Shown here piece after piece: positions 10,201 through 17,147 of a stretch of DNA of 40,535 nucleotides (position 1 is the first letter of the stretch; the number at the start of each line of letters is the position of its first letter). The notes under the pieces are model-generated. The model saw only the letters and a list, made by a program, of their open reading frames with translations, did not search any database and had not been told where the DNA came from. The DNA lies in NCBI GenBank assembly GCA_031281735.1, contig JAITEZ010000212.1:1-40535 (forward strand), in the 5' to 3' direction. The DNA comes from Deltaproteobacteria bacterium. GTDB lineage: Bacteria > Desulfobacterota > Desulfarculia > Adiutricales > Adiutricaceae. Made by a program: the position numbers and the translations under genes.

Positions 10201-11153
10201 CCCTCACCTGCCTCGCCGTGGACGACTACGAGCCCGCGCTCACGGCCATCCGCGACGAGCTGCGGTCCCTGGGGCTCAAGGTCGTCACGGCCTCCTCCGG
10301 CCCCGAGGCCCTCGGGCTCGTCGAGGGGGCCCTCGGGGGGGGCCAGGCCGACGGCGCGGGCAAGGCCGCGGGCGGTGCGCGGAAGCCCCCCATGCCGGAC
10401 GTGGTCATCCTGGACTGGCAGATGCCGGACTGGGACGGGCTGGAGACCGCCCGCCGCATCCGGGAGGCCGTGCCCGAGAAGATGCGCCCCGCCATGATCA
10501 TCGCCACCTCCCACGACCGGGAGGACATAGCCACGGAGGCCCGGGAGGCCGGCATCCGGGTGATCATCCCCAAGCCGGTGGTGGCCTCCTCCCTCGTGTC
10601 CGCCATCGGGGAGAGCCTGTCGCTCGCCCGCCGCGCCACCGTCAAGGCCAAGCGGCGGGCGTCCATGGACGCCTCCCAGGTGGCGCACCTCAAGGGCTCC
10701 CTCATCCTCCTCGCCGAGGACAACGAGGTGAACCAGCTCGTGGCGATGAAGCTCCTCAAGAACGCCGGCTTCGAGGTGGACATCGCCTCCAACGGCCGGG
10801 AGGCCTTCGACAAGGTCCAGTCCCGCGACTACGCCCTCGTCCTGATGGACATCCAGATGCCCGAGATGGACGGGCTCACCGCCACCCGGGCCATCAGGGC
10901 GCTCCCCGGCTACGAGAGCCTCCCCATCGTGGCCATGACCGCCCACGCCATGAGCGGGGACCGGGATCTCAGCATCGCCGCCGGCATGAACGACCACATC
11001 ACGAAGCCCATCAACCTGGACGCCCTGTTCGCCGCCCTGAACAAGTGGATCAAGATCCCGCCCCCTGACGCGGGGCCGGGGGGGGAGGGCGGCGTGCCCC
11101 CGGGCGGGGACGCCGCAGCGGCGGGCGTCACGGAGGCGGCGAAGAACGCCTGA
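7245..11153 (+). CDS. BvgS/EvgS-like hybrid sensor histidine kinase with tandem periplasmic binding domains
   Basis: Membrane sensor kinase, 1302 residues, starting with GTG at 7245 inside the end of cstA. Order: signal/anchor with an LLSC lipobox-like end (about 30-47); two periplasmic solute-binding (Venus-flytrap) regions at about 55-320 and 328-555; a transmembrane helix at about 561-582; a short coiled coil; a PAS-like region at about 625-735; HisKA with phospho-acceptor H752 in NMSHEIRTPMN; HATPase with LNNLMSNAVKFTE and GTGLGLAISK; receiver 1 with D1057 in VVILDWQMPDWDG; receiver 2 with D1202 in ALVLMDIQMPEMDG and KP later. No Hpt domain is present, so phosphate must pass to a separate Hpt protein or directly to a regulator. 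Coupling to cstA suggests that it senses the transported compound or a related one (inference). Confidence 0.92.
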   Translation: MPRPGEGRGRPAPPRGAGGGSPRRPAATRRALAAALLVAAAAALLSCEPRTLNQRDEDMVLSYIRDFRRIPGVTQVEINAVESFQAQGRMFSFGTLRSAEAFQGQSGKPAGFLIAFSGFLTDMFRLQFQHAFYERGELGPALTQGWLDFASEVEAGDPAVFNTAPIYERIVKVFKARGTGDLRELSAKRVPRFGFMRGSGIRERVLAATPFRVEVTEIASYREAASSLMLAQLDAFFEESSALSFFDSWDGIVAEDYFPPIDLPLVFATGSPELSPVISIVQKFILAGGDEYLSRLYAESSQENQRYLFESGLLRSQRAWLRDVKESGRPIRVAAETDDYPVSFYNEQSGEFQGIAHDALAEVSRLTGLTFEIANPPGLPVDDLELMVLSGEAEILATFNYMYQEQLGLLLAPRPHSWDRFALLTTLESPEIKFDQLFYGTVGLVRGDRRSELFRKWFPNSRNIIWYRGLGNALEALKRGDIMYVMGSTNLLLSLTNYREDPSFKAGLIFEYNVPFGFAFGTRDMELREVVGKAASMVSIPQINERWNSRMFDYNRKFLRDTLPFVAVFLALLLAVVMRLIHENLKNRRLNRDLERLVDERTARLREAQVDLDRERQLFKRILDSCPLCFTITLDGFVTFLTPFAESFLGMKEGDSVYRCFAVKDELESALADLSAGESLNWRPIRVYRIDGAVREVLVNAFTSDYYGRPGVMTWFTDVTELRENARDLALARDIAEDSAKAKSEFLANMSHEIRTPMNAIVGLTQLTLQTSLSDVQRDYLEKTSAAAKSLLGIINDILDFTKIEAGKLSMERIEFQLEEVIDAALTVALVRANEKGLEILLSIGPDTPTSLEGDPLRLGQILNNLMSNAVKFTERGRVTLSIDTLQESHGQAILKFRIEDTGIGLSEEQIRKLFTAFNQADSSVTRRFGGTGLGLAISKRLVEMMGGNIWCEGEPGRGSTFFFTAMFGITDQRRRYASFQEDLKSLTCLAVDDYEPALTAIRDELRSLGLKVVTASSGPEALGLVEGALGGGQADGAGKAAGGARKPPMPDVVILDWQMPDWDGLETARRIREAVPEKMRPAMIIATSHDREDIATEAREAGIRVIIPKPVVASSLVSAIGESLSLARRATVKAKRRASMDASQVAHLKGSLILLAEDNEVNQLVAMKLLKNAGFEVDIASNGREAFDKVQSRDYALVLMDIQMPEMDGLTATRAIRALPGYESLPIVAMTAHAMSGDRDLSIAAGMNDHITKPINLDALFAALNKWIKIPPPDAGPGGEGGVPPGGDAAAAGVTEAAKNA

Positions 11154-11751
11154 GGGCGTCGCGGGGGCGGCGGGGCACGCCTGAGGGCGGGGGCCCGTGC
11201 CTCCCGGGGGATGCGCCCCGCCCCGGCGGGAGGGGAGGGGCCCTGGCCGGAAGCGCGGCCTGCCGCCGCTCCCCGGCCCTCCGCCGGCCCCCGGACGGGC
11301 TCCCTTCCTCCTTCGCGGCTTCCGGCCGGGGATGCCCCCCGCCGCCGGGGAGGTATGCTCCCGTCCATGTCCTCCCGCCGGGGATCCTGCGGTCACCCGG
11401 AAGGGGCACGCCGGTTCCGGGGCGGAGGTGCTTCGCCCCTGGCCTTGGGGCGTCCCTCCCTGCCCTCCTGAGGGCATTCCCCCCCCTGGCCTGGTGTGGT
11501 CTGCGGGGGGCGCCTCAGGGACGTCGGAGCGGCCTGCGGCGGCCCGGGCATGCGGTCGCTGGCCGGTGTTGCCGTAATCCCGCCTGGCCGCCTCCTTGCC
11601 TCCCGGCCCTCCAGTCTTCCCCGGTTTTCCCGCCCGCTCCGCATCCCCCCGGGTTTTCCTCGCCGATCCCCGGAGCGACCCTTCCGCCTGACGGCAGACC
11701 GCCTGCGGTCACCCGCGGATCCGTCTCGCCGGCCGGGCGTGTCCTGTCATA

Positions 11752-11853
11752 TTTGACTTGTATATTAGTAAATATATATTTTTATATTTAAATAAATATT
11801 ACTATAAAATAAAATAAAATAAAAATAAAATAAAATTTAAATATATAAATATG
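11752..11853. repeat. AT island with TAAAA microsatellite
   Basis: About 100 bases that are almost entirely A/T inside very GC-rich DNA. It includes a run of six TAAAA/TAAAAA units at 11806-11836. Such DNA is easily melted and often curved. It resembles in composition the island at 24820-24986 but I see no long shared sequence. Confidence 0.8.
11754..11781 (+). promoter_or_regulatory. Candidate sigma-70 promoter at the edge of the AT island
   Basis: TTGACT at 11754-11759 is followed after 16 bases by TATATT at 11776-11781. Its orientation suits the HEAT-like/HD-GYP genes, and would give a leader of roughly 450 nt. In such AT-rich sequence, -10-like hexamers are common by chance, so this is tentative. 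Confidence 0.35.
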
Positions 11854-12058
11854 GTTAGTGAGTGAAACCTGAACGTTTCGCGGGAGTAATCGCGAACCGG
11901 CCGGGGAAGCCCGCCGGGGGACAGGCGAAACGCGCGCATCGGGGGCGCCCTTGCCGCGAATAGAAAAGGGTGGTAGATTTTATAAAACGGATACTTTTCC
12001 GCCATATACTCACCGCCCCTATTGTGACTGACTCAGCCGGGCCGATCCTCCGGGAACG

Positions 12059-12092
12059 CCTGCCCCGGCGGCGACCTCGCCGCCGGGGCAGG
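12059..12092. repeat. Perfect 16-bp inverted repeat (GC hairpin)
   Basis: Arms CCTGCCCCGGCGGCGA (12059-12074) and its exact reverse complement (12077-12092) are separated by only CC. No T-run follows, so it is not a standard intrinsic terminator. It lies in the probable 5' leader of the HEAT-like gene and could be a cruciform, a protein site or an RNA stem. Confidence 0.8.
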
Positions 12093-12183
12093 GTCGGGGA
12101 TCATGCCGTACCGCGGGCCCGCGCCGCCCTCCGGCGCCCCCCTCGGGCCGCGCGGTTCCGGCCCCGGCTTCACGGAAGGGAAA

Positions 12184-12209
12184 GCGACCGCGCGACCCCG
12201 CGCGGTCGC
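12184..12209. repeat. Perfect 11-bp inverted repeat just before the ribosome-binding site
   Basis: Arms GCGACCGCGCG (12184-12194) and CGCGCGGTCGC (12199-12209) flank the loop ACCC. The hairpin ends 15 bases before AAGGAGG (12225-12231), so in RNA it could influence translation of the HEAT-like gene. Confidence 0.75.
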
Positions 12210-12238
12210 GATAAAGCGCTGCCCAAGGAGGCGCGGAC

Positions 12239-14236
12239 TTGCCCATGGCCGCGGCCCAGGCGACCAAACGGGCGGCGGGGCCGCCGCCGCCCATCGCCCC
12301 GCCCCCCGCCCCCCCCGCCGCCGGGGCGGGGGCCCCGGCGTCCCCCGGCATCAACCCGGAGAAGGACATCGCGGACGAGGTGCGTTCCGGCCTCCAGCTC
12401 TTCGTGGTGGCGGTGAAGAACTGCGCCCTGTACCCCGAGAACAGCAAGATCCGGCGGGGCTCGCTCGACAAGCTGGAGGGGTGGTTCACGAGGTTCCTGG
12501 ACGAGCACGAGTCCCTGAAGCTCTTCGTGGATCTCGACAGCTTCCTCTTCCAGGGGATCCAGGTCTTCCAGGAGAAGCCCGGCGAGTCCGCCATGGTCTT
12601 CCCCTACTTCCGGGACGGGGTGCAGTGGATAGAGTTCATGGAGGGCATGGAGGCCGCCGAGCTCGAGACCCTCATCGAGAAGATGAACCGCTTCCGCATG
12701 CTCCGGGAGGAGGACGAGGACGACCTGGTGACCGCCCTCTGGGAGGCGGACCTCCAGAACATCAAGTACAAGACCGCCAACGAGTTCTGGGAGATAGACC
12801 CCATTACCGAGATAGCCTCCTTCAAGGTGGCGGTGGGCCAGGCCGCCGAGCCCCTGAAGGGGCTGGCCGACCTCAAGGCCGTTGCCCCGGCGGCCGGGAA
12901 ACGCTCGCCGGAGGCGAACCGCGGCCGAACCCTGGGGGCGCTCCTCAGCTGGATCAGGGACTCCGGCCGCAGGCGCGGCCAGGAGGCCCCGCTCTTCCCG
13001 CCGGACGGTGAGCTCGTCCCCCCGGACACGGGCCTGGGCGGGAGCGAGGGCCAGGGCGAGAGCCAGGACGAGGAGAGCCTGGACGGTCACCTGCGGAACC
13101 AGCCCTGGGCCGTAACCCCCCAGGAGAAGGCCCAGATGGAGCGGCTCCTCTCGGACGAGTCCCGCAAATCCCATCTGGGCCTGGGGATAGACCTCACCCT
13201 GGCCCTCCTGCACCAGTACCGGGACGCCGACAGCCAGGGGACGATCATGAAGTTCCTGGCCGAGATGGTGAAGTTCGCCTTCGCCAGGGGGGACTTCGGC
13301 GCGCCGATCCTCATCCTCGGGAAGCTCGAGGGCCTCATCCGGTCCGCCGCGCCCGAGCTCGACTCCATCCGGGCCGAGTTCCCCCGCTGGCTCGCCACCG
13401 AGCCCGTGATGGAGGGGCTGGCCGCCCTGGAGCCCGCGGGCGAGAGGCCGGCGGAGGACGCGGTGGCCTTCCACCGCTTCCTCACGGTGCTCCCGGCGGA
13501 CGCCCACCGCCTCCTCGGCGAGACCGCCGCCAAGTGCCGGGACGAGACGGTCAGGAGCCAGCTCCTGGGGGCGGTGGCCGACCGCGCCGCCAGCGGGGGC
13601 CACGAGCTGGGGCTCCACCTGAACACCGTGCTCTCCCCGCAGGATCTCTCCGCCCTGGTGGGCATGCTCAGGAACCGCGAGATCAGGGGCCTGACCGAGT
13701 TCCTGACCGCCATCTCCCGCCACGTCCAGAGGCCGGTGCGGGAGGTGGCCTCCCGCATCCTCCTGGAGCGCAACACCGATCTCATCGCCAGCGTCCCTCA
13801 CCTCCTGGCCGAGCCCGACCCGGCACTCGCCCGGCAGATCTACTGGCAGCTGGGCCAGCGCCGGAGCCCCGTGGTCGAGAAGGCCATCCTGACCTTCCTC
13901 TCCCAGACCCTCGAGCTCGGCGTGACCCGCTCCCACGAGCTTCTCCTCATGAGCTACCGCACCCTGGGCCTGGCCTGCGCCACCAGGCGGGCCGCCGACT
14001 TCGCCTCCGACGTGCTCCTGCGCAAGGACGTGAAGGCCCTCTTCGGCATCTCGGGGGATCTCGAGCGCGTCCACCGGGCGGGGGCGGCGCTCGCCCTCCA
14101 TTTCATCCCCGCTTCCTTCGGGGCCGAAGACGCCCTCGCCCGGGCCTCCCGGAGCGTCTTCAGGAGCCTCCGGGCCGCCTGCGTCCAGGCGGCGGCGGAG
14201 GCGGAGGTCTACAGGGCCATGCTCAGGAGGGCCTGA
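12239..14236 (+). CDS. Large helical HEAT-like repeat protein paired with an HD-GYP protein
   Basis: No enzymatic motif is seen. The 665-residue product has a Pro/Ala linker (1-40), an N-terminal domain at about 50-153, an acidic linker at about 255-290, then helical repeats resembling HEAT units to the end (for example ISRHVQRPVREVASRILLER and RSPVVEKAILTFLSQTL). The N-terminal domain resembles the N-terminal domain of the next protein: both have a VVK helix, an Asn-containing helix, a FxLxxxxFxxxxxxV strand pair and a YFRxGVxxxxF-like segment. No signal peptide, so it is probably cytoplasmic. AAGGAGG at 12225-12231 is 7 bases from the TTG at 12239; the in-frame ATG at 12245 is an alternative start. 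It may serve as a scaffold or regulator for its HD-GYP partner (inference). Confidence 0.8.
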   Translation: MPMAAAQATKRAAGPPPPIAPPPAPPAAGAGAPASPGINPEKDIADEVRSGLQLFVVAVKNCALYPENSKIRRGSLDKLEGWFTRFLDEHESLKLFVDLDSFLFQGIQVFQEKPGESAMVFPYFRDGVQWIEFMEGMEAAELETLIEKMNRFRMLREEDEDDLVTALWEADLQNIKYKTANEFWEIDPITEIASFKVAVGQAAEPLKGLADLKAVAPAAGKRSPEANRGRTLGALLSWIRDSGRRRGQEAPLFPPDGELVPPDTGLGGSEGQGESQDEESLDGHLRNQPWAVTPQEKAQMERLLSDESRKSHLGLGIDLTLALLHQYRDADSQGTIMKFLAEMVKFAFARGDFGAPILILGKLEGLIRSAAPELDSIRAEFPRWLATEPVMEGLAALEPAGERPAEDAVAFHRFLTVLPADAHRLLGETAAKCRDETVRSQLLGAVADRAASGGHELGLHLNTVLSPQDLSALVGMLRNREIRGLTEFLTAISRHVQRPVREVASRILLERNTDLIASVPHLLAEPDPALARQIYWQLGQRRSPVVEKAILTFLSQTLELGVTRSHELLLMSYRTLGLACATRRAADFASDVLLRKDVKALFGISGDLERVHRAGAALALHFIPASFGAEDALARASRSVFRSLRAACVQAAAEAEVYRAMLRRA

Positions 14237-14384
14237 GGGGCCTGGCGTGGTGCCGCGCGGGGTCCGGGCCTGGACGGCCGGCCTCGGGCCGGGCCGGACG
14301 GCGGCGGCCGCGGAGCCCGGACGGGGGGCGCGCGGGCGGAGGCATCCGGGACGGCGGGGGGGCAGGCCGGGAGGACGGGAGGAC

Positions 14385-15935
14385 ATGCAGATGCAGTTAC
14401 AGACACCGGCGGGGAGGGAGGATGCCCCGGATCATGCCAAGCCCTCCAGGAAGGAGAAGGGGCCCTCCCATGGGGAGCAGCTCCTCCACTGCATGTTCAG
14501 GCTCCTCCAGGTGGTGAAAATCCACCAGGCCAACAACAAGCTCTTCTCGGACAACGTCTCCAACTTCCGGGACATCCTGATGGAGATCTGGGTGGAGAGC
14601 CCGGTGGCGGCCTTCGCCCTCTACCGGGGCCGCTTCTACCTCAACGACGAGAGGATAGTCTACACCCCCACCATGTGGGCCACCTCGGCCAAGATGATGG
14701 AGTACTTCAGCCAGAGGGGCCTGAACGGCCTGAAGTTCTTCCAGACCGAGAAGCTCTCCGACCAGGACATAGTCGGCTTCATGGATCTCTTCAACCGGGC
14801 CACCCGTAACGAGGATCCGGCCGACTGGCTCAAGAGGAACGCCTCCCAGGACTACCCCTGGGTCACCTTCACCCTGGATGATGATCAGGGGCTCCAGGCC
14901 GACTCGGGGGAGGCGGACGACTCCGGGGGGGTCGGGCGGACCTCCGTGCTGCGGGCCGCGCCCAACGCGAACGTTTCCTACGTGGCCCGCCAGACCTATT
15001 CCCAGACCCTCACGGCCCTGCGGGCCCTGGTGACCCGCCTGAGCGCCGGGAAGCCCGCCGGCATCCAGAAGTCCAAGAGGGCGGTCCAGGAGCTCATAGA
15101 CCTCCAGATGGAGGACGAGGCGGTGTTCCAGTCCCTCTCCACCATCCGGGACTCCGCGGACCAGCTCTACACGCACTCGGTGAACGTCACGATCCTCGTC
15201 CTCGGCATGGGCCACCGGCTGGGGCTATCCCGCGGCGTGCTCGAGCATCTCGGGCTCTGCGGGCTGTTCCACGACCTCGGGAAGATCGGCGAGGACGACG
15301 TCCTCAACAGCACCGAGCGCATCCAGGGCGGGCACGCGGCGGCCAGGCTGCAGAGCCACTCCCTCAAGAGCGTCATGAACATCATCCGCCTGAACGCCTC
15401 CCACACGCTGAAGCACCTGATCCTGGGGCCCGCGGGCGAGCACCACATGGGCGTGGACCGCTCCGGATACCCCAAGGTCGGGGACGAGGGGGCCCCCCTG
15501 AGCCTCTACGGGCGGATGATCGCCGTGGCCGACCAGTACACGGCCCTCACCTCCCCCAGGCCCTGGCGGCCCGAGCCCTTCAGCCCCCACGAGGCCCTCC
15601 TGAAGCTCATGGAGCAGGCCGGCCGCCAGCTCGACCCGGTGGTGCTCAAGGTCTTCGTGAACCTCCTGGGGCCGTGGCCCCCGGGGAGCGTCCTCATCCT
15701 GGACACCCACGAGGTGGCCATATCCCGCTACACCCCAGCCTCCACCCAGTCGCTCCCCCAGGCCAGGCTGGTGGAGATGGAGCCCGCGAGCGGGATCTTC
15801 ATCGGGGGGGACATGATAGAGCTCTCCGAGATCGACACCTCCACGGGGGCGTTCAAGAGGAACATCCTGAGCTCCATCCACCCCTCCACTCTCAACATCC
15901 AGCCGGTGGATTACCTGCTGGACATCGGGAGGTGA
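14385..15935 (+). CDS. HD-GYP-type phosphohydrolase-like protein with variant motif
   Basis: HD-GYP proteins commonly hydrolyse cyclic di-GMP. The 516-residue product starts at ATG 14385 behind GGGAGG. It has an N-terminal domain at about 37-141 resembling that of the preceding protein, then an HD-GYP domain at about 245-440. Visible motifs are HSVNVTILVLG, HD at H296-D297 in LFHDLGKIGEDD, LQSHSLKSV, H353-H354 followed by GYP at 361-363, and AVADQYTALTSPRPWR. The usual HHE is HHM here (Met355), and the usual DG before xGYP is DR, so the family signature is incomplete. Most other metal-ligand positions are kept, so activity is possible but not assured. No transmembrane or receiver domain is present. 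Confidence 0.87.
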   Translation: MQMQLQTPAGREDAPDHAKPSRKEKGPSHGEQLLHCMFRLLQVVKIHQANNKLFSDNVSNFRDILMEIWVESPVAAFALYRGRFYLNDERIVYTPTMWATSAKMMEYFSQRGLNGLKFFQTEKLSDQDIVGFMDLFNRATRNEDPADWLKRNASQDYPWVTFTLDDDQGLQADSGEADDSGGVGRTSVLRAAPNANVSYVARQTYSQTLTALRALVTRLSAGKPAGIQKSKRAVQELIDLQMEDEAVFQSLSTIRDSADQLYTHSVNVTILVLGMGHRLGLSRGVLEHLGLCGLFHDLGKIGEDDVLNSTERIQGGHAAARLQSHSLKSVMNIIRLNASHTLKHLILGPAGEHHMGVDRSGYPKVGDEGAPLSLYGRMIAVADQYTALTSPRPWRPEPFSPHEALLKLMEQAGRQLDPVVLKVFVNLLGPWPPGSVLILDTHEVAISRYTPASTQSLPQARLVEMEPASGIFIGGDMIELSEIDTSTGAFKRNILSSIHPSTLNIQPVDYLLDIGR

Positions 15936-15941
15936 GCGGGA

Positions 15942-15968
15942 GGGGGGCCTCAGGAGAAGGCGCCCCCC
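15942..15968 (+). terminator. GC hairpin after the HD-GYP gene
   Basis: GGGGGGC (15942-15948) pairs with GCCCCCC (15962-15968), six bases after the stop codon. No T-run follows, so efficient intrinsic termination is uncertain. Confidence 0.35.
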
Positions 15969-16134
15969 CGCGGGAGGCGGACGCCAGGCAGGCCTGGGGA
16001 CGCTTTCCCGCGGAGCGGGTGGCCGCCGGGCGCCTCAGGAGCGGGCCCCGCCCGCGCCGGGCCTTCGGGCAGCACAGGACAACGAAGGGATCGGCTCCCT
16101 GCCGGGAAGACTGGGGATGCCGCAGGCCTTCGTG

Positions 16135-16174
16135 TCTGCATGGCAGGGGCATGGCATCTGCATGGCAAGGGCAT
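16135..16174. repeat. Direct repeat of 18 bases, period 22
   Basis: TCTGCATGGCAGGGGCAT (16135-16152) recurs at 16157-16174 with one change (A for G in the middle). A further GGCATG follows at 16181-16186. Only two units are clear, so this is not a CRISPR array. Confidence 0.6.
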
Positions 16175-17147
16175 CGCGTAGGCATGTCGCCGGGAAGGGC
16201 GTCGCCGACACGCCGGCCGTCCCCCCCAAGGGGTTCCGTCCGCTGCGGGCAGTCTCGCCGGCCTCCCCGGCGGTCCGGGAACAACCGGGACGATCCCGCC
16301 CGGCAGCCCCGCGTTTCCGTAACCGGCCCGCCCCGGGGACAGACCTTCGCGGAGATCCCGGGGGGTGGAGGAGTGCGCCTGCCCGGGGGAACGGGGTAGG
16401 CGTTGAGCCCGCCCGCGGGGCGGGCGTTTCCTGTCTCCCTTGCGGCGGAAGCGCCGGGGCGCCGGGCGGAGGCGGCTGAGCGGCCCCGGAAGGCCTGCCG
16501 CGCGCCGCCCGCCGGTGGTTCAGTCGCGGGGGGGTGGCCGGTAGGCGGGAACGGCCGGGGGGGGGCTATCCGGGCGCGCGCCCGGAATCCGCGGCGGGCG
16601 CCGGGACGTGCCCAGGGTGCGCCGTCACTCGGCTTGCGGTGGCCGGCCAGCGGCTTTCCTCCTGGCTGATCGCGTGACGACCGGAAGACCTTGGAGCCGA
16701 TCCCCCCATGGCTGTCAGGTTTGAGGTTCGGCCCTTCCACTGCCTCCGCTTGGCAAAGCCGTGAGCCGCAGGCGGTCGCCTGGGGTCAGAGGGGACTTGA
16801 CCAATCCCCTGCAAGGGAAGAGACCGGCTGCCGAGACAGCCGTCCACGGGAGGCCCGTCCCGGCGACGCGGCCGTTTTCTGTGGGGGGAGAGCCGCACCG
16901 CTGCCGCGCCCTCCACTCCCGCCTGGCGCGCCCTCCCGCCGGGCGGGTGCGCCTCGCCGGCGGGGATGCGGGGATGCCTAGACGGCGCACGGGCCGGAAG
17001 GGATGCCCCGCAGTTGCGCTGAAGGAGGAAGGGCCATGCCCCGGCCGGGACCGGCGCGAGGCCTGACGCGGATCCCGCGCGGGTGGCAGGCGCGCCAGGC
17101 GCGGGCTGGGATCGTGGCGGGGACCGGAACAGGCGGGAGGGGCCCGT

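Larger units (their letters stand above)
11154..12238. other. Long intergenic region with AT island and two perfect hairpins
   Basis: About 1.1 kb without a convincing gene. A small hairpin ACGCC-TGAG-GGCGT (11146-11159) spans the kinase stop codon but lacks a T-run. From 11160 to 11745 the sequence is GC-rich with nothing recognised. Then come the AT island (11752-11853), a moderately AT-rich stretch to about 12040, and two perfect inverted repeats directly upstream of the next gene; these are listed separately. Confidence 0.5.
15936..17147. other. Gene-free region between the convergent HD-GYP gene and purD
   Basis: About 1.2 kb, with no open frame that looks like a real protein. It contains the spaced direct repeat at 16135-16174 and a perfect 18-bp palindrome TCCGGGCGCGCGCCCGGA at 16569-16586. 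A slightly less GC-rich stretch at 16690-16850 has several small potential stems: AGGCG-GT-CGCCT, GGGGA/TCCCC and GGCTG/CAGCC. The last could be a remnant gene or structured RNA, but neither is supported well. Confidence 0.45.

Noticed and set aside
8205-11477. 1090-codon open frame antisense to the hybrid kinase
   Set aside because: High-GC shadow frame; the translation is repetitive Gly/Ala/Val/His-rich with no domain, while the plus strand shows complete kinase domains.
12170-14386. 738-codon minus-strand frame opposite the HEAT-like gene
   Set aside because: Composition-driven; the plus frame has a strong ribosome-binding site and helical-repeat pattern.
16135-16186. Possible CRISPR-like repeats
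   Set aside because: Only two 18-base units with a 4-base gap; no spacer-length intervals and no cas genes.
16715-16760. Possible tRNA T-arm (GAGGTTCGGCCC)
   Set aside because: No matching acceptor, anticodon or D arms could be placed around it.
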